A stretch of 64,000 bases of DNA from Hofstenia miamia (lineage: Eukaryota > Xenacoelomorpha > Acoela > Hofsteniidae): positions 644,885 through 708,884 of the forward strand of contig CABFPE010000196.1 in NCBI GenBank assembly GCA_900660155.1, written 5' to 3'. The stretch's first letter is position 1. The number at the start of each line of letters is the position of its first letter. Position numbers and translations under genes: made by a program. Of the stretch, positions 37,086 to 49,300 are shown piece after piece. Below the pieces are notes generated by a model. That model saw only the letters and a program-made list of their open reading frames with translations. It was not told the DNA's origin and did not search any database.

Positions 37086-39784
37086 CTTTAAAAACAAACA
37101 AGGAACCAAAATCACTATCCAGTACGATGGGCTCCGAATTCTTCAAATGGACAAAGGCAAGTCGCTCAGCTAATGTAAGTGAATCTTTTTATTTTATCAC
37201 CGTACACATTAGTATATTTCAAAAATACTAGCGCGGTTAATTTATCTCTATTTTACGCTTACACAGGAAATTTATGTTGTCATGTGTCTAGTCTATTATA
37301 TATTTCTAGATTTCCATGATTCTGTATAGATACATAAAATAAATTATAATATGAATGAGAAATATTGTCAAGTGGTGTTGTAAATTTAGAAAAATGTAAA
37401 GAATCCCCCCCAAATCCCCATGGGGATTAATATGGGGATGGAACTGTTTACACGCTACCCCATCTCCATGGCAGCTCTGGATTTGGAAAATCAACTCTAC
37501 GAGCAGCTTACCAACAGCAAAACATTTTAACCAGTTTAACCGATACTATATTGAAACAGTTTTTACTTGTCTAAAAGTTGGTTAAGAATTCAAATTTAAA
37601 AAGAACGATCGAATTATGTCTGGTTGCCCACCTAAACTGTAAACACCATAGCAGAATAAATCGAAATTTACAAAAAAATCCAATTTAATTTAAAAATGTG
37701 GGCAGTCTTCATAGCAGCATTGTTTAAAGTGTGAATCGTTCGAACATCATAACATTGATTTTCGGAAATGAGTATCGAATATATACTTCAATCAGTTCAT
37801 AGATCAATATTGTTTATTTGGAAATATATAAATTAATCTAATTGTTGTTAACAAATTAATTAAGAAATTTTGAAATAATGTAAACAACACAAAACAATTA
37901 AAAAACTGTAGTGTAATTCATTCCACAGTGGTTTTCAACCTTGCTTTGAAACAAGGAGCACTAGGCCAGTTCTAGATTGTGTAATTTTAATGATGAGCTT
38001 CCAATTTAGTGACTTCCTGTGTTCTTACCTCGCGACAGTGATTTCAACTATGAGGAGGTTCCATTCAATGACTTATCTTTTGTATGGATAATATCCTAAA
38101 ACAATATTTAGCACTTATAATTCGCAAACTAATGAAAAATCCAAAATCTGAAAATTGCACAGAATAGAGAAATGTCTTCTTCTTCTTCTTCTACACTTGA
38201 AAAGATGCTAGTAATTTGAGTTTGATTAGAAAGTGTCTCAATTGAACATTGGCGGTCAGCATATACATAAAGAAATTTTGGTATTTTATCGTTTCTCCAA
38301 TGATTTTTAAAATGTCTCTCTTCATTAAAAAATAGTTAATATTTATAACTTCTTTAGGTGAGGTATCAGCATGCAATATCCTAAGATTTGCAAATTTCTA
38401 ATAGGCTTTGAGAATGTTGTTGAAAATGTTGATTTCCGGTAACAGGTTTGCTATTACATGCATCTATAATTAAAGATGAGTTTACCTTTATTTCAGATTT
38501 GACTAATCCTAACCTTCTTCAGTGTTAACCTGACCTGATTTAAACCTATTCAATCCTGATGTCCATAGATGATTTCATAAAAGCAACATCGTCCTCTTTT
38601 TGAATAAACGTTCTCCTTTTCGTTTACACTGTATTTTAATGAAAATATCAGGTTTTGTTAAAACTTATTGTACAGAACCAAACATTTATTCTAATAAATA
38701 ATTTTTTCAAAATTGAACACAGTTATGCAGCCATCGTAACACTTTGTTAAAATTTAAGATTTCCTTACCAGAAAAGTGGACATAAGCTTTTCATTGAGTA
38801 AGCAGGTTAACCCTATCTTTAGCTGATAGCCAATCATATCTCAACAAAACATATGCTATTAACGTTGCATAGTTAGAATACGGGAATTATAAAGTGTTAT
38901 CATAGCCTAATCACTTTTGTTGTTTTGCATCAGCCTATTGCATATATTTAATATGAAATGAAGGGAAGCAGTAAAGCTAAGCATTGATGCCAACCTATTC
39001 TGAGTTAACTAAATGTTTCCATAGTATAATCACAGAATGATGTCAAATTGATCAAATGAATAGGATGCTTTCAACCCTTGCTTGAATCCTGGCCTGATCT
39101 GGTTAATCATAATAGACAAGATCTCAAAATCCAGACCTGACTCAACACTATCTATGTTATATACCTAGTGCATGTAAAACATTATTTAATATCCCCGTAT
39201 CAAAATTTGTCTTTGAAAACTATTTCAAAGAACTAGATACCGCTAAATTTGTGCTACACAAATCTACATTTGTATTCCCAATATTCATAAGAAACAGTAA
39301 TTGAAAGAGTTATAAAATTTCCTAAAGGAACGTGGCAGTTATTATAAGATTTGAAATTTCAAGAAAGGGTAAATAATTATGATGCAATCGCAAAATTTAA
39401 TATTAGTTTCCATTTTTGCATCCAAACAAAAATGATGAAATTCTGATTAATATCTACTACTACAGATTTCACTAATAGTCCATGGTCATGGGATCCTTCA
39501 CTCTAAATTTAAGTAGACCTCTTATTTCGTTACTTTGACGCAAATATCACTGATGTTCTTCATACAACGTTTTGCATTTCAACTCATTTTATACACCTTC
39601 TAGCATTAATTACAGAAATCAATTTATTTAATGAATGTGTGAATTTTGTCATTTTCGGACATCCGCTTCACAAATCCTAACTGTATATCTGTCATCAAAT
39701 TGTATGGTTGAAACAAGCAACATGTTTAAACAATTGCGAAACACAATTTAACACACTATTTGCTAAAGCAGGAATTGATTTATC

Positions 39785-39956
39785 ATGAGAATCAAGATAA
39801 AGTTCCCTCAAAACCATCCCGCAAAACTTCAACACATTTATGTCATTGTAGGAAAAGTTGAAGAAGAAACAGTTGAAAATGTTAAATACAAAATACAAGA
39901 TCAATATCCAATGATTTCTGTGGAAAATATGAAACTGTTCTGTGAAAGGGAAGGCG
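39785..39956 (+). CDS. Type B ubiquitin-like first exon, unit 2 (rest of gene in gap)
   Basis: Encodes the same 57 residues as the unit 1 and 3 type B exons, including EETVENVKYKIQDQ, with donor G|GTAAAT at 39956/39957 in phase 1. Exons 2-4 would be expected 1.6-5 kb downstream, where the 1000-N gap is followed directly by the next unit's type A promoter region. They are either lost or not assembled, so this copy is incomplete as given. Confidence 0.65.
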
Positions 39957-40249
39957 GTAAATTTTCTTGATTACATTGAATTTTTAGTACTTCTGATAAT
40001 TTAGAAAATATTCCAAAAGATTTATTTCAGTTGCAGATTTTAACAATAAGTGGGTAGAGAAATACACATCAACAAGTATCTTACCAAATTAAAAACGTTT
40101 TCATCAGCTTACATAACATTATTAAAATATTTTTACCCTTGTCTAAAAGTTGGTTGAATTTCTGATGAGCATGTCGCCTGAATAAAAATTGTTTCACTAA
40201 GATAAATTGCAATTGGTATTACGTATTATATGTAGTGTGAATTTATAAT

Positions 40250-41249
40250 NNNNNNNNNNNNNNNNNNNNNNNNNNNNNNNNNNNNNNNNNNNNNNNNNNN
40301 NNNNNNNNNNNNNNNNNNNNNNNNNNNNNNNNNNNNNNNNNNNNNNNNNNNNNNNNNNNNNNNNNNNNNNNNNNNNNNNNNNNNNNNNNNNNNNNNNNNN
40401 NNNNNNNNNNNNNNNNNNNNNNNNNNNNNNNNNNNNNNNNNNNNNNNNNNNNNNNNNNNNNNNNNNNNNNNNNNNNNNNNNNNNNNNNNNNNNNNNNNNN
40501 NNNNNNNNNNNNNNNNNNNNNNNNNNNNNNNNNNNNNNNNNNNNNNNNNNNNNNNNNNNNNNNNNNNNNNNNNNNNNNNNNNNNNNNNNNNNNNNNNNNN
40601 NNNNNNNNNNNNNNNNNNNNNNNNNNNNNNNNNNNNNNNNNNNNNNNNNNNNNNNNNNNNNNNNNNNNNNNNNNNNNNNNNNNNNNNNNNNNNNNNNNNN
40701 NNNNNNNNNNNNNNNNNNNNNNNNNNNNNNNNNNNNNNNNNNNNNNNNNNNNNNNNNNNNNNNNNNNNNNNNNNNNNNNNNNNNNNNNNNNNNNNNNNNN
40801 NNNNNNNNNNNNNNNNNNNNNNNNNNNNNNNNNNNNNNNNNNNNNNNNNNNNNNNNNNNNNNNNNNNNNNNNNNNNNNNNNNNNNNNNNNNNNNNNNNNN
40901 NNNNNNNNNNNNNNNNNNNNNNNNNNNNNNNNNNNNNNNNNNNNNNNNNNNNNNNNNNNNNNNNNNNNNNNNNNNNNNNNNNNNNNNNNNNNNNNNNNNN
41001 NNNNNNNNNNNNNNNNNNNNNNNNNNNNNNNNNNNNNNNNNNNNNNNNNNNNNNNNNNNNNNNNNNNNNNNNNNNNNNNNNNNNNNNNNNNNNNNNNNNN
41101 NNNNNNNNNNNNNNNNNNNNNNNNNNNNNNNNNNNNNNNNNNNNNNNNNNNNNNNNNNNNNNNNNNNNNNNNNNNNNNNNNNNNNNNNNNNNNNNNNNNN
41201 NNNNNNNNNNNNNNNNNNNNNNNNNNNNNNNNNNNNNNNNNNNNNNNNN
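40250..41249. other. Assembly gap of exactly 1000 Ns between units 2 and 3
   Basis: A round number suggests a default gap size. By comparison with unit 1, about 5-6 kb (exons 2-4, MITE, THAP, spacer, start of the next unit) would lie between the flanking sequences if unit 2 is complete. Confidence 0.95.
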
Positions 41250-41371
41250 GATGTAGTTAGCATACATAAATCAGTCTCTTCACTAAGCAGGTGCCTGAGG
41301 AATCCCGCCAACATTTTGAGTGAATCCACCAACAATTTTATATTAGTTTCAACCATAAGCATCCAAACAGG

Positions 41372-41381
41372 TATATAAAAG
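41372..41381 (+). promoter_or_regulatory. TATA box upstream of type A exon, unit 3
   Basis: TATATAAAAG followed by GGGG and ATTAGTTAC, the same arrangement as at 22290 and 34868. Confidence 0.4.
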
Positions 41382-41785
41382 GGGACTTCACAATTAGTTA
41401 CTATAAAAAACTGCAGATTTTTCTGTAAAAGTTGTGAAAAAAGTTGTCAACTCGCTTGCCCTTCCTAATTTTTAGACGTTAACTCTTATTCATTTGCCGC
41501 AAATTTACAAACATTATTACGAGAAACAATTTTTTCCAAATAATAATAAATGAAAATTATATTTCACAGGAATGTATTTTTCAGATATGGAGTGTATATC
41601 AAATAGATTGTGATAAAAAATCAAAATCACAATGCTCGCATTAATTTTGCCATTTGACGCCATCTTTAAAAATCCTAGGTATATATAATATGCTATCAAA
41701 TTGTATGGTTGAAACAAACGACATGTTTAAACAATTGCGAAACGTAGTTTAACACGTTGTTTGCTAATGCAGGAAGTGATATACA

Positions 41786-41954
41786 ATGACTAAAATTAAA
41801 ATATTGGTACCTGAATGCCATCCTAAGAAAAAAAGCGTTTCAGTCGAAGTTGACAGTGAGAAAGATACGGTCGAGAATGTTAAATATAAAACTCAAGATC
41901 AAATTCCAATGCTTTCTGTGGAAAACATGAAACTATTCTGTAAAAGGGAAGGCG
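41786..41954 (+). CDS. Type A ubiquitin-like first coding exon, unit 3
   Basis: Identical protein to the unit 1 and 2 type A exons, donor at 41954/41955, phase 1. Because the donor phase equals that of type B, splicing from here to exon 2 at 48647 would give an in-frame protein with the type A N-terminus. No other partner exon resembling the rest of a ubiquitin fold lies between 41.95 and 46.3 kb. Confidence 0.65.
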
Positions 41955-42227
41955 GTAAATTTTCTAGATTATATTAAAAAATTTGTAATTATGAAACCTT
42001 CGGGCATTCCAAAGTCTCTACTTCTTTTTTTCAGATTTGGACATAGCTGTTGTGGGGATGATATTTCTATCCCCATTCCCACCCCAACTATATAATTCCT
42101 ATTGAAATCTCCAGGCAACCAACATTTCCATAGAAATTTTTGTATGAAGGGTAATCAAAAATTACGAACTGAAGTATAAATAAAACTAAATAATACAAAA
42201 TGATTAAATTCAATTAAATTTGAACTA

Positions 42228-42637
42228 CAGGGTGTTTCAGTCAAACCTGGCTGATTTCAATCGATTCCCATTTGACCCATGATGAAGATGTTATACCGGA
42301 ACTTTTTGCAAACAAAAGACAATACCTGGGAATTTTATGTCCGTATGCTTTTATTTACTTTTATTATAATTTATGAGTTCGATTTATCGTCACGATTTAT
42401 GAATAAAACAATGAAAACTATGGAAATTAAATGTAAAAATTTATTGCTTTAAGTAATGAAACAACAGAAACTATATAAAACAATGAAAACTATGGAATTT
42501 TATTCAACATGGCGTCCGCTAACTTCCAACACGGTATCGAGTCGTGCCTTGAATGCGAGAAGTGCTGCCTGTCGCTCTTCAGTCGAAATGGAGTCGATTT
42601 CCTCTCGCAAACGCTGCTCCAAATGGTGCACATCGCG
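42228..42637 (-). mobile_element. Tc1/mariner-type transposon fragment inserted at TA
   Basis: Begins CAGGGTGTTTCAG right after TA (42226-42227), at a site that is empty (GAACTATATACAAT) in units 1 and 2 and again at about 42855. The minus strand encodes DVHHLEQRLREEIDSI and RQAALLAFKARLDTVLE, then SGRHVE and a stop: the usual C-terminal end of mariner/Tc1-related transposases. The other end is truncated, and the DNA then repeats flanking sequence (42638 onward equals about 41978 onward). Confidence 0.65.
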
Positions 42638-45600
42638 AAAATTTGTAATTATGAAACCTTCGGGCATTCCAAAGTCTCTACTTCTTTTTTTTCAGATTTG
42701 GACATGATATTTCTATCCCCATTCCCACCCCAACTATATAATTCCTATGGAAATCTCCAGGCAACCAACATTTCCATAGACATTTTTGTATGAAGGGTAA
42801 TCAAATTTACGAACTGAATAATACAAAATGATTAAATTCAATTAAATTTGAACTATATACAATGAATTTATGCTATGCATGATTGATTGTATTTTGAAGA
42901 TAGTTTTTGGATATAATAATTAGTAATATTTAATAAATCGAATAACCAAATAGCAAGCATTGCCGGATAAACAATGGTCTATTAATGAGATCAATGGCCA
43001 TTCACTTGCCAAACATAACTAACAAAACAAAAAGTCTTTAAAATCTCAAAATTTTGCAGAAATATTATATATTATTATATATAATATATGCATTTCATTA
43101 AAGTTTGATTTTAATTTTCAAAATTATTATGTATCAGTTTCTTATAGCCCCTTAATTGTGCGCAATTGCCCATTATAGGCATTACTGGATAGATCTGCCA
43201 TCTAGCGAAGAAATGATTTACAATTATGCTGATCAAATGTGTTACCCTTCAGTAGTTGATGGCGGAATCTAGTATGCCAGCTCTTGTTTTCATGAGCACT
43301 GTATAATGAATTCAATGGCTTGCACCAAGGTGTTCAATCTTTATGATAGTATTCAATATACACTTCCAACTGTGTTTTCTAACTCAACCAAATTATACCA
43401 AATTTCGAATTACAATTTAAAATACAATATTGGCCATCATCAGTAGATTGTTTGTAGGAAACATGTGATATTTGTGCCACTGACGCCTTCAGTGGCCCAC
43501 TGATGGACAACTTGCGGCATCAGGGGTATCCTTAGTAATCATTAATCGATGAGTAAAGCTCACTTCATTATTTTGATTCCTAGTTCCTGTTATTGTAAGA
43601 AAGGAATTGCAAAAAGCTTTGTTGTTCATATTGCAACCGTTTCAAAACAAACAAGGAACCAAAATCACTATCCAGTAGGATGGGCTCCAAATTCTTCAAA
43701 TGAACAAGGACAAGTCGCTCAGCTAATGTAACGGACGGAATCTTTTTATTTTATTACCGTACACCTTAGTATATTTCAAAAATACTAGCGCGGTTAATTT
43801 ATCTCTATTTTACGCTTACACAGGAAATTTATGTTATCATGTGTCTAGTCTATTATATATTTCTAGATTTCCATGATTCTGTATAGATACATAAAATAAA
43901 TTATAATATGAATGAGAAATATTGTCAAGTGGTGTTGTAAATTTCGAAAAATGAGAAATAATCCCTACCAAATACCCATGGGGATTCATATGGGGATGGA
44001 ACTGTTTACACGCCACCCCATCCCATGGCAGCTCTGGATTTGGACAATCAACTCTACGAGCAGCTTACCAAGAGCAAAACACTTTAACCAGTCTATCCGA
44101 TACAATATTGAAACAGTTTTTACTTGTCTAAAAGTTGGTTAAGAATTCAAATTTAAAAAGAACGATCGAATTATGTCTGGTTGCCCACCTAAACTGTAAA
44201 CACCATAGCAGAATAAATCGAAATTTACAAAAAAATCCAATTTAATTTAAAAATGTGGGCAGTCTTCATAGCAGCATTGTTTAAAGTGTGAATCGTTCGA
44301 ACATCATAACATTGATTTTCGGAAATGAGTATCGAATATATACTTCAATCAGTTCATAGATCAATATTGTTTATTTGGAAATATATAAATTAATCTAATT
44401 GTTGTTAACAAATTAATTAAGAAATTTTGAAATAATGTAAACAACACAAAACAATTAAAAAACTGTAGTGTAATTCATTCCACAGTGGTTTTCAACCTTG
44501 CTTTGAAACAAGGAGCACTAGGCCAGTTCTAGATTGTGTAATTTTAATGATGAGCTTCCAATTTAGTGACTTCCTGTGTTCTTACCTCGCGACAGTGATT
44601 TCAACTATGAGGAGGTTCCATTCAATGACTTATCTTTTGTATGGATAATATCCTAAAACAATATTTAGCACTTATAATTCGCAAACTAATGAAAAATCCA
44701 AAATCTGAAAATTGCACAGAATAGAGAAATGTCTTCTTCTTCTTCTTCTACACTTGAAAAGATGCTAGTAATTTGAGTTTGATTAGAAAGTGTCTCAATT
44801 GAACATTGGCGGTCAGCATATACATAAAGAAATTTTGGTATTTTATCGTTTCTCCAATGATTTTTAAAATGTCTCTCTTCATTAAAAAATAGTTAATATT
44901 TATAACTTCTTTAGGTGAGGTATCAGCATGCAATATCCTAAGATTTGCAAATTTCTAATAGGCTTTGAGAATGTTGTTTGAAAATGTTGATTTCCGGGAA
45001 CAGGTTTGCTATTACATGCATCTATAATTAAAGATGAGTTTACCTTTATTTCAGATTTGACTAATCCTAACCTTCTTCAGTGTTAACCTGACCTGATTTA
45101 AACCTATTCAATCCTGATGTCCATAGATGATTTCATAAAAGCAACATCGTCCTCTTTTTGAATAAACGTTCTCCTTTTCGTTTACACTGTATTTTAATGA
45201 AAATATCAGGTTTTGTTAAAACTTATTGTACAGGAACCAAACATTTATTCTAATAAATAATTTTTCCAAAATTGAACACAGTTATGCAGCCATCGTAACA
45301 CTTTGTTAAAATTTAAGATTTCCTTACCAGAAAAGTGGACATAAGCTTTTCATTGAGTAAGCAGGTTAACCCTATCTTTAGCTGATAGCCAATCATATCT
45401 CAACAAAACATATGCTATTAACGTTGCATAGTTAGAATACGGGAATTATAAAGTGTTATCATAGCCTAATCACTTTTGTTGTTTTGCATCAGCCTATTGC
45501 ATATATTTAATATGAAATGAAGGGAAGCAGTAAAGCTAAGCATTGATGCCAACCTATTCTGAGTTAACTAAATGTTTCCATAGTATAATCACAGAATGAT

Positions 45601-46343
45601 GTCAAATTGATCAAATGAATAGGATGCTTTCAACCCTTGCTTGAATCCTGGCCTGATCTGGTTAATCATAATAGACAAGATCTCAAAATCCAGACCTGAC
45701 TCAACACTATCTATGTTATATACCTAGTGCATGTAAAACATTATTTAATATCCCCGTATCAAAATTTGTCTTTGAAAACTATTTCAAAGAACTAGATACC
45801 GCTAAATTTGTGCTACACAAATCTACATTTGTATTCCCAATATTCATAAGAAACAGTAATTGAAAGAGTTATAAAATTTCCTAAAGGAACGTGGCAGTTA
45901 TTATAAGATTTGAAATTTCAAGAAAGGGTAAATAATTATGATGCAATCGCAAAATTTAATATTAGTTTCCATTTTTGCATCCAAACAAAAATGATGAAAT
46001 TCTGATTAATATCTACTACTACAGATTTCACTAATAGTCCATGGTCATGGGATCCTTCACTCTAAATTTAAGTAGACCTCTTATTTCGTTACTTTGACGC
46101 AAATATCACTGATGTTCTTCATACAACGTTTTGCATTTCAACTCATTTTATACACCTTCTAGCATTAATTACAGAAATCAATTTATTTAATGAATGTGTG
46201 AATTTTGTCATTTTCGGACATCCGCTTCACAAATCCTAACTGTATATCTGTCATCAAATTGTATGGTTGAAACAAGCAACATGTTTAAACAATTGCGAAA
46301 CACAATTTAACACATTATTTGCTAAAGCAGGAATTGATTTACC
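42638..46343. other. Non-coding part of unit 3 between A and B
   Basis: Repeats the flank of the mariner fragment, then follows the same sequence as unit 1 (23722-25362 and 26551-27819). No coding sequence is recognised; the open frames at 43549, 43912 and 44748 (minus) are copies of those discussed for unit 1. Confidence 0.45.
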
Positions 46344-49300
46344 ATGAGAATCAAGATAAAGTTCCCTCAAAACCATCCCGCAAAACTTCAACACATTTAT
46401 GTCATTGTAGGAAAAGTTGAAGAAGAAACAGTTGAAAATGTTAAATACAAAATACAAGATCAATATCCAATGATTTCTGTGGAAAATATGAAACTGTTCT
46501 GTGAAAGGGAAGGCGGTAAATTTTCTTGATTACATTGAATTTTTAGTACTTCTGATAATTTAGAAAATATTCCAAAAGATTTATTTCAGTTGCAGATTTT
46601 AACAATAAGTGGGTAGAGAAATACACATCAACAAGTATCTTACCAAATTAAAAACGTTTTCATCAGCTTACATAACATTATTAAAATATTTTTACCCTTG
46701 TCTAAAAGTTGGTTGAATTTCTGATGAGCATGTCACCTGAATAAAAATTGTTTCACTAAAATAAATGCAATTTAATAGTATGTGTATGTAGTGTGAATTT
46801 ATAACTGTACACACAACTTTATCACTGAAATCTATTTTGTGTCATACACAACACACAGTTATTTGGTTATTACCATTTATTTTTTCGTTTGTTTTTACAA
46901 ATAAAGTTATTGACACTTAGAAAGAAACAAAAAACATTAAGAAGTATTATAAATTAACTTTGTTGTAGAAAACTTAAGGATAACCTTGGTTTTGAGAGTT
47001 TGGTGTCCTTGAGGAATTAAGTTGGTTTTTGATTTTTCATTAGCTTTTTTATATTTTATGGGCTTTGTTCTACGAGTTGCTAACTAATTGAACCAAATTT
47101 CTTGAATAAAGTTTTAGTAGATTCTTTAGATTTATTGAAAAGGTTGCATTAATTGCCCAATTAAAAATTTCTTCAAGTTTTTCAAACACTGGTAAATAAA
47201 AGAAAAGAATACAAAAAGTGTGATAGTATGAGAAATCTTAGTAATAGAATCTCCAATTTCTTTGTTATGATATTTTGAATCTTAGTAAATAACTTAAATC
47301 CGGGGCTATGTTCTTCGTAGTTGCTTCGATCTGTAAATTTTAGTTTATTGTCAATTTCAACATCAAAATGTTCAAATTTTATTAGTTCTTCAACACATAT
47401 TGATTCTAACGGTTTTACTTTTCAACTTCTATTCTTCATGATAATAAATTTCGTTTCTTTAATATTCAATTTCATCATATTCTGTTGAAAAAAATTATTT
47501 GCATTAAATAATTTTTTTGTAGAATTCTTATGCCGGATGTGCATGATAGAGTATCTTCTGCAAATTGAATGGATTTAACATCAATAAATTTAGGAATATC
47601 ATTTAAATATATATTGGATAGCGAGGGATCTAGAAATGATGCCCGTGGCACTCCATTATTTATCAATGTTTGTTTTGACGAATGGTTATTTACTTTCACG
47701 TATTGTAAACGTTCAAATATATATGACGGTTTTAATTGAATAGACAAGTGAATGAATGAAGTGCATTTATTCTCATATGAATTTTGTAATTTTAATGGAG
47801 AGTTGTAGAGAGTGAGGGCTTTCACTCTGTCACTGGTCGCAGATCTGTAAAAGATCCAAACATTAGCTAAACAATTTGAACATCATAAATAGGATTAAGT
47901 ACCGCTAAAGAAAACCTTATTTTTAAGATTCCTAAGTGATTTCTAATGAGAAGAATTTTAGGAAACTAGTGTTTAATGATGCATGTACACAAATCTAAGA
48001 AATAACCATGAATAAAATATGCTGCTATGAAAGATGTTTTTCTTCAAGAGATCAAATAAATTCCTTGTGACAGAAAATGTTTGTTATAAAATAATTGTAT
48101 TATATTTTATTTTGAATAAAAATTATGTGTTTTGCTGTTTAAGAAAAGCTTAGGAAACTTAAGTTGCATATCATAAAATTTGTTATTAGAAAAACTTCCA
48201 GAAATTTGCAATTGATGAAAATTTACTTAGAAATATTAGAGGAATGTTCCTGCAACATTTAAATCTCCATGTTTTCTAAAATTAAGAAAATGAAAAAAGA
48301 TAATATATTTGCTAATTTTAACAAAATTTGAAGATTGCGTATCAATAAACCTTTCAATTACATCGAGAGAATGGCAACCATTTGAAAATCTATGAAATAT
48401 TTCAAAATTACTTTTGGAAATCGCCTAATTTTTAATTGTAAATTTTGAACTGTAAATCTAGAAAGTAAAGATTAATTGTATAGATTTATGTCTTTTTTTA
48501 CCACTTGTTGGAATATATAAAAAAAATTTAATTCAAGCTAGTATATTTGGCTGAATATTTACAGTAGAGAAATCCTGGAATGTCATTGCCGGGTTCAACT
48601 TTTATATGGGAAATACTCGTTTGTAAAATTAAAATTTCATATTTAGGTCGATCGGAATTAATTAATCATTCACCTCTTCTTGTTTGCCCGCGATTAGACG
48701 AATTTCACTTAAGAGTATGCCTAAAAGCTGGTAATTCCGTCTACGTACGCGTACCTGATCAAGACGAGCCAATAGAAATTAAAATTACTGAAGATATGCT
48801 TATTTCTGATGTGAAAGTAAGTTAATTAATAACTCCCCTCAAAATTTAGAAAACTCATTTCAAGTAATTCACAACTAGAAGTCTAGTAATTATTGTAATT
48901 CCATTATTTGAATTAACCTTTCCCAATAAACAATAAAACGTTTAGAAGGCGTCTTATGGCACATCTTAAAATGGTTTAGAAAACGTTTAGAAGTCGTTTA
49001 GAAGACGTTTAAAATATCATTTTTGGACACTAGATGGCATTCAGCTACGTTTAGAAATGGTGTTTTATGAGACGTTTGAAAGACGTACATTAAGACGTCT
49101 TACTACGTGTTATGCCATTATAAGACGGATATAAAACGTTTTATTATTTATTGGGTTAAGGCCAATTTCAATATCAAAATAATACAAATAGATAAAATAA
49201 TTAAGAATTAATGGAGGAAGGGTGAATTAAATACCTTAATTAATATAGATGTTAAGTTTGTGAGTCACTTAATAAATCAAAACTATTTTATTTTATGATT

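Larger units (their letters stand above)
34342..40249. repeat. Tandem segmental duplication, unit 2 (truncated by gap)
   Basis: Starts at TGCTATGATG, equivalent to 21764. It contains type A and type B exons and then runs into the 1000-N gap about 280 bp after the type B exon. The part equivalent to exons 2-4, the MITE and THAP is therefore missing or hidden. It carries about 590 bp (36500-37085) absent from units 1 and 3. Confidence 0.85.

Noticed and set aside
40197-41362. 356- and 378-codon minus-strand frames
   Set aside because: Almost entirely Ns.
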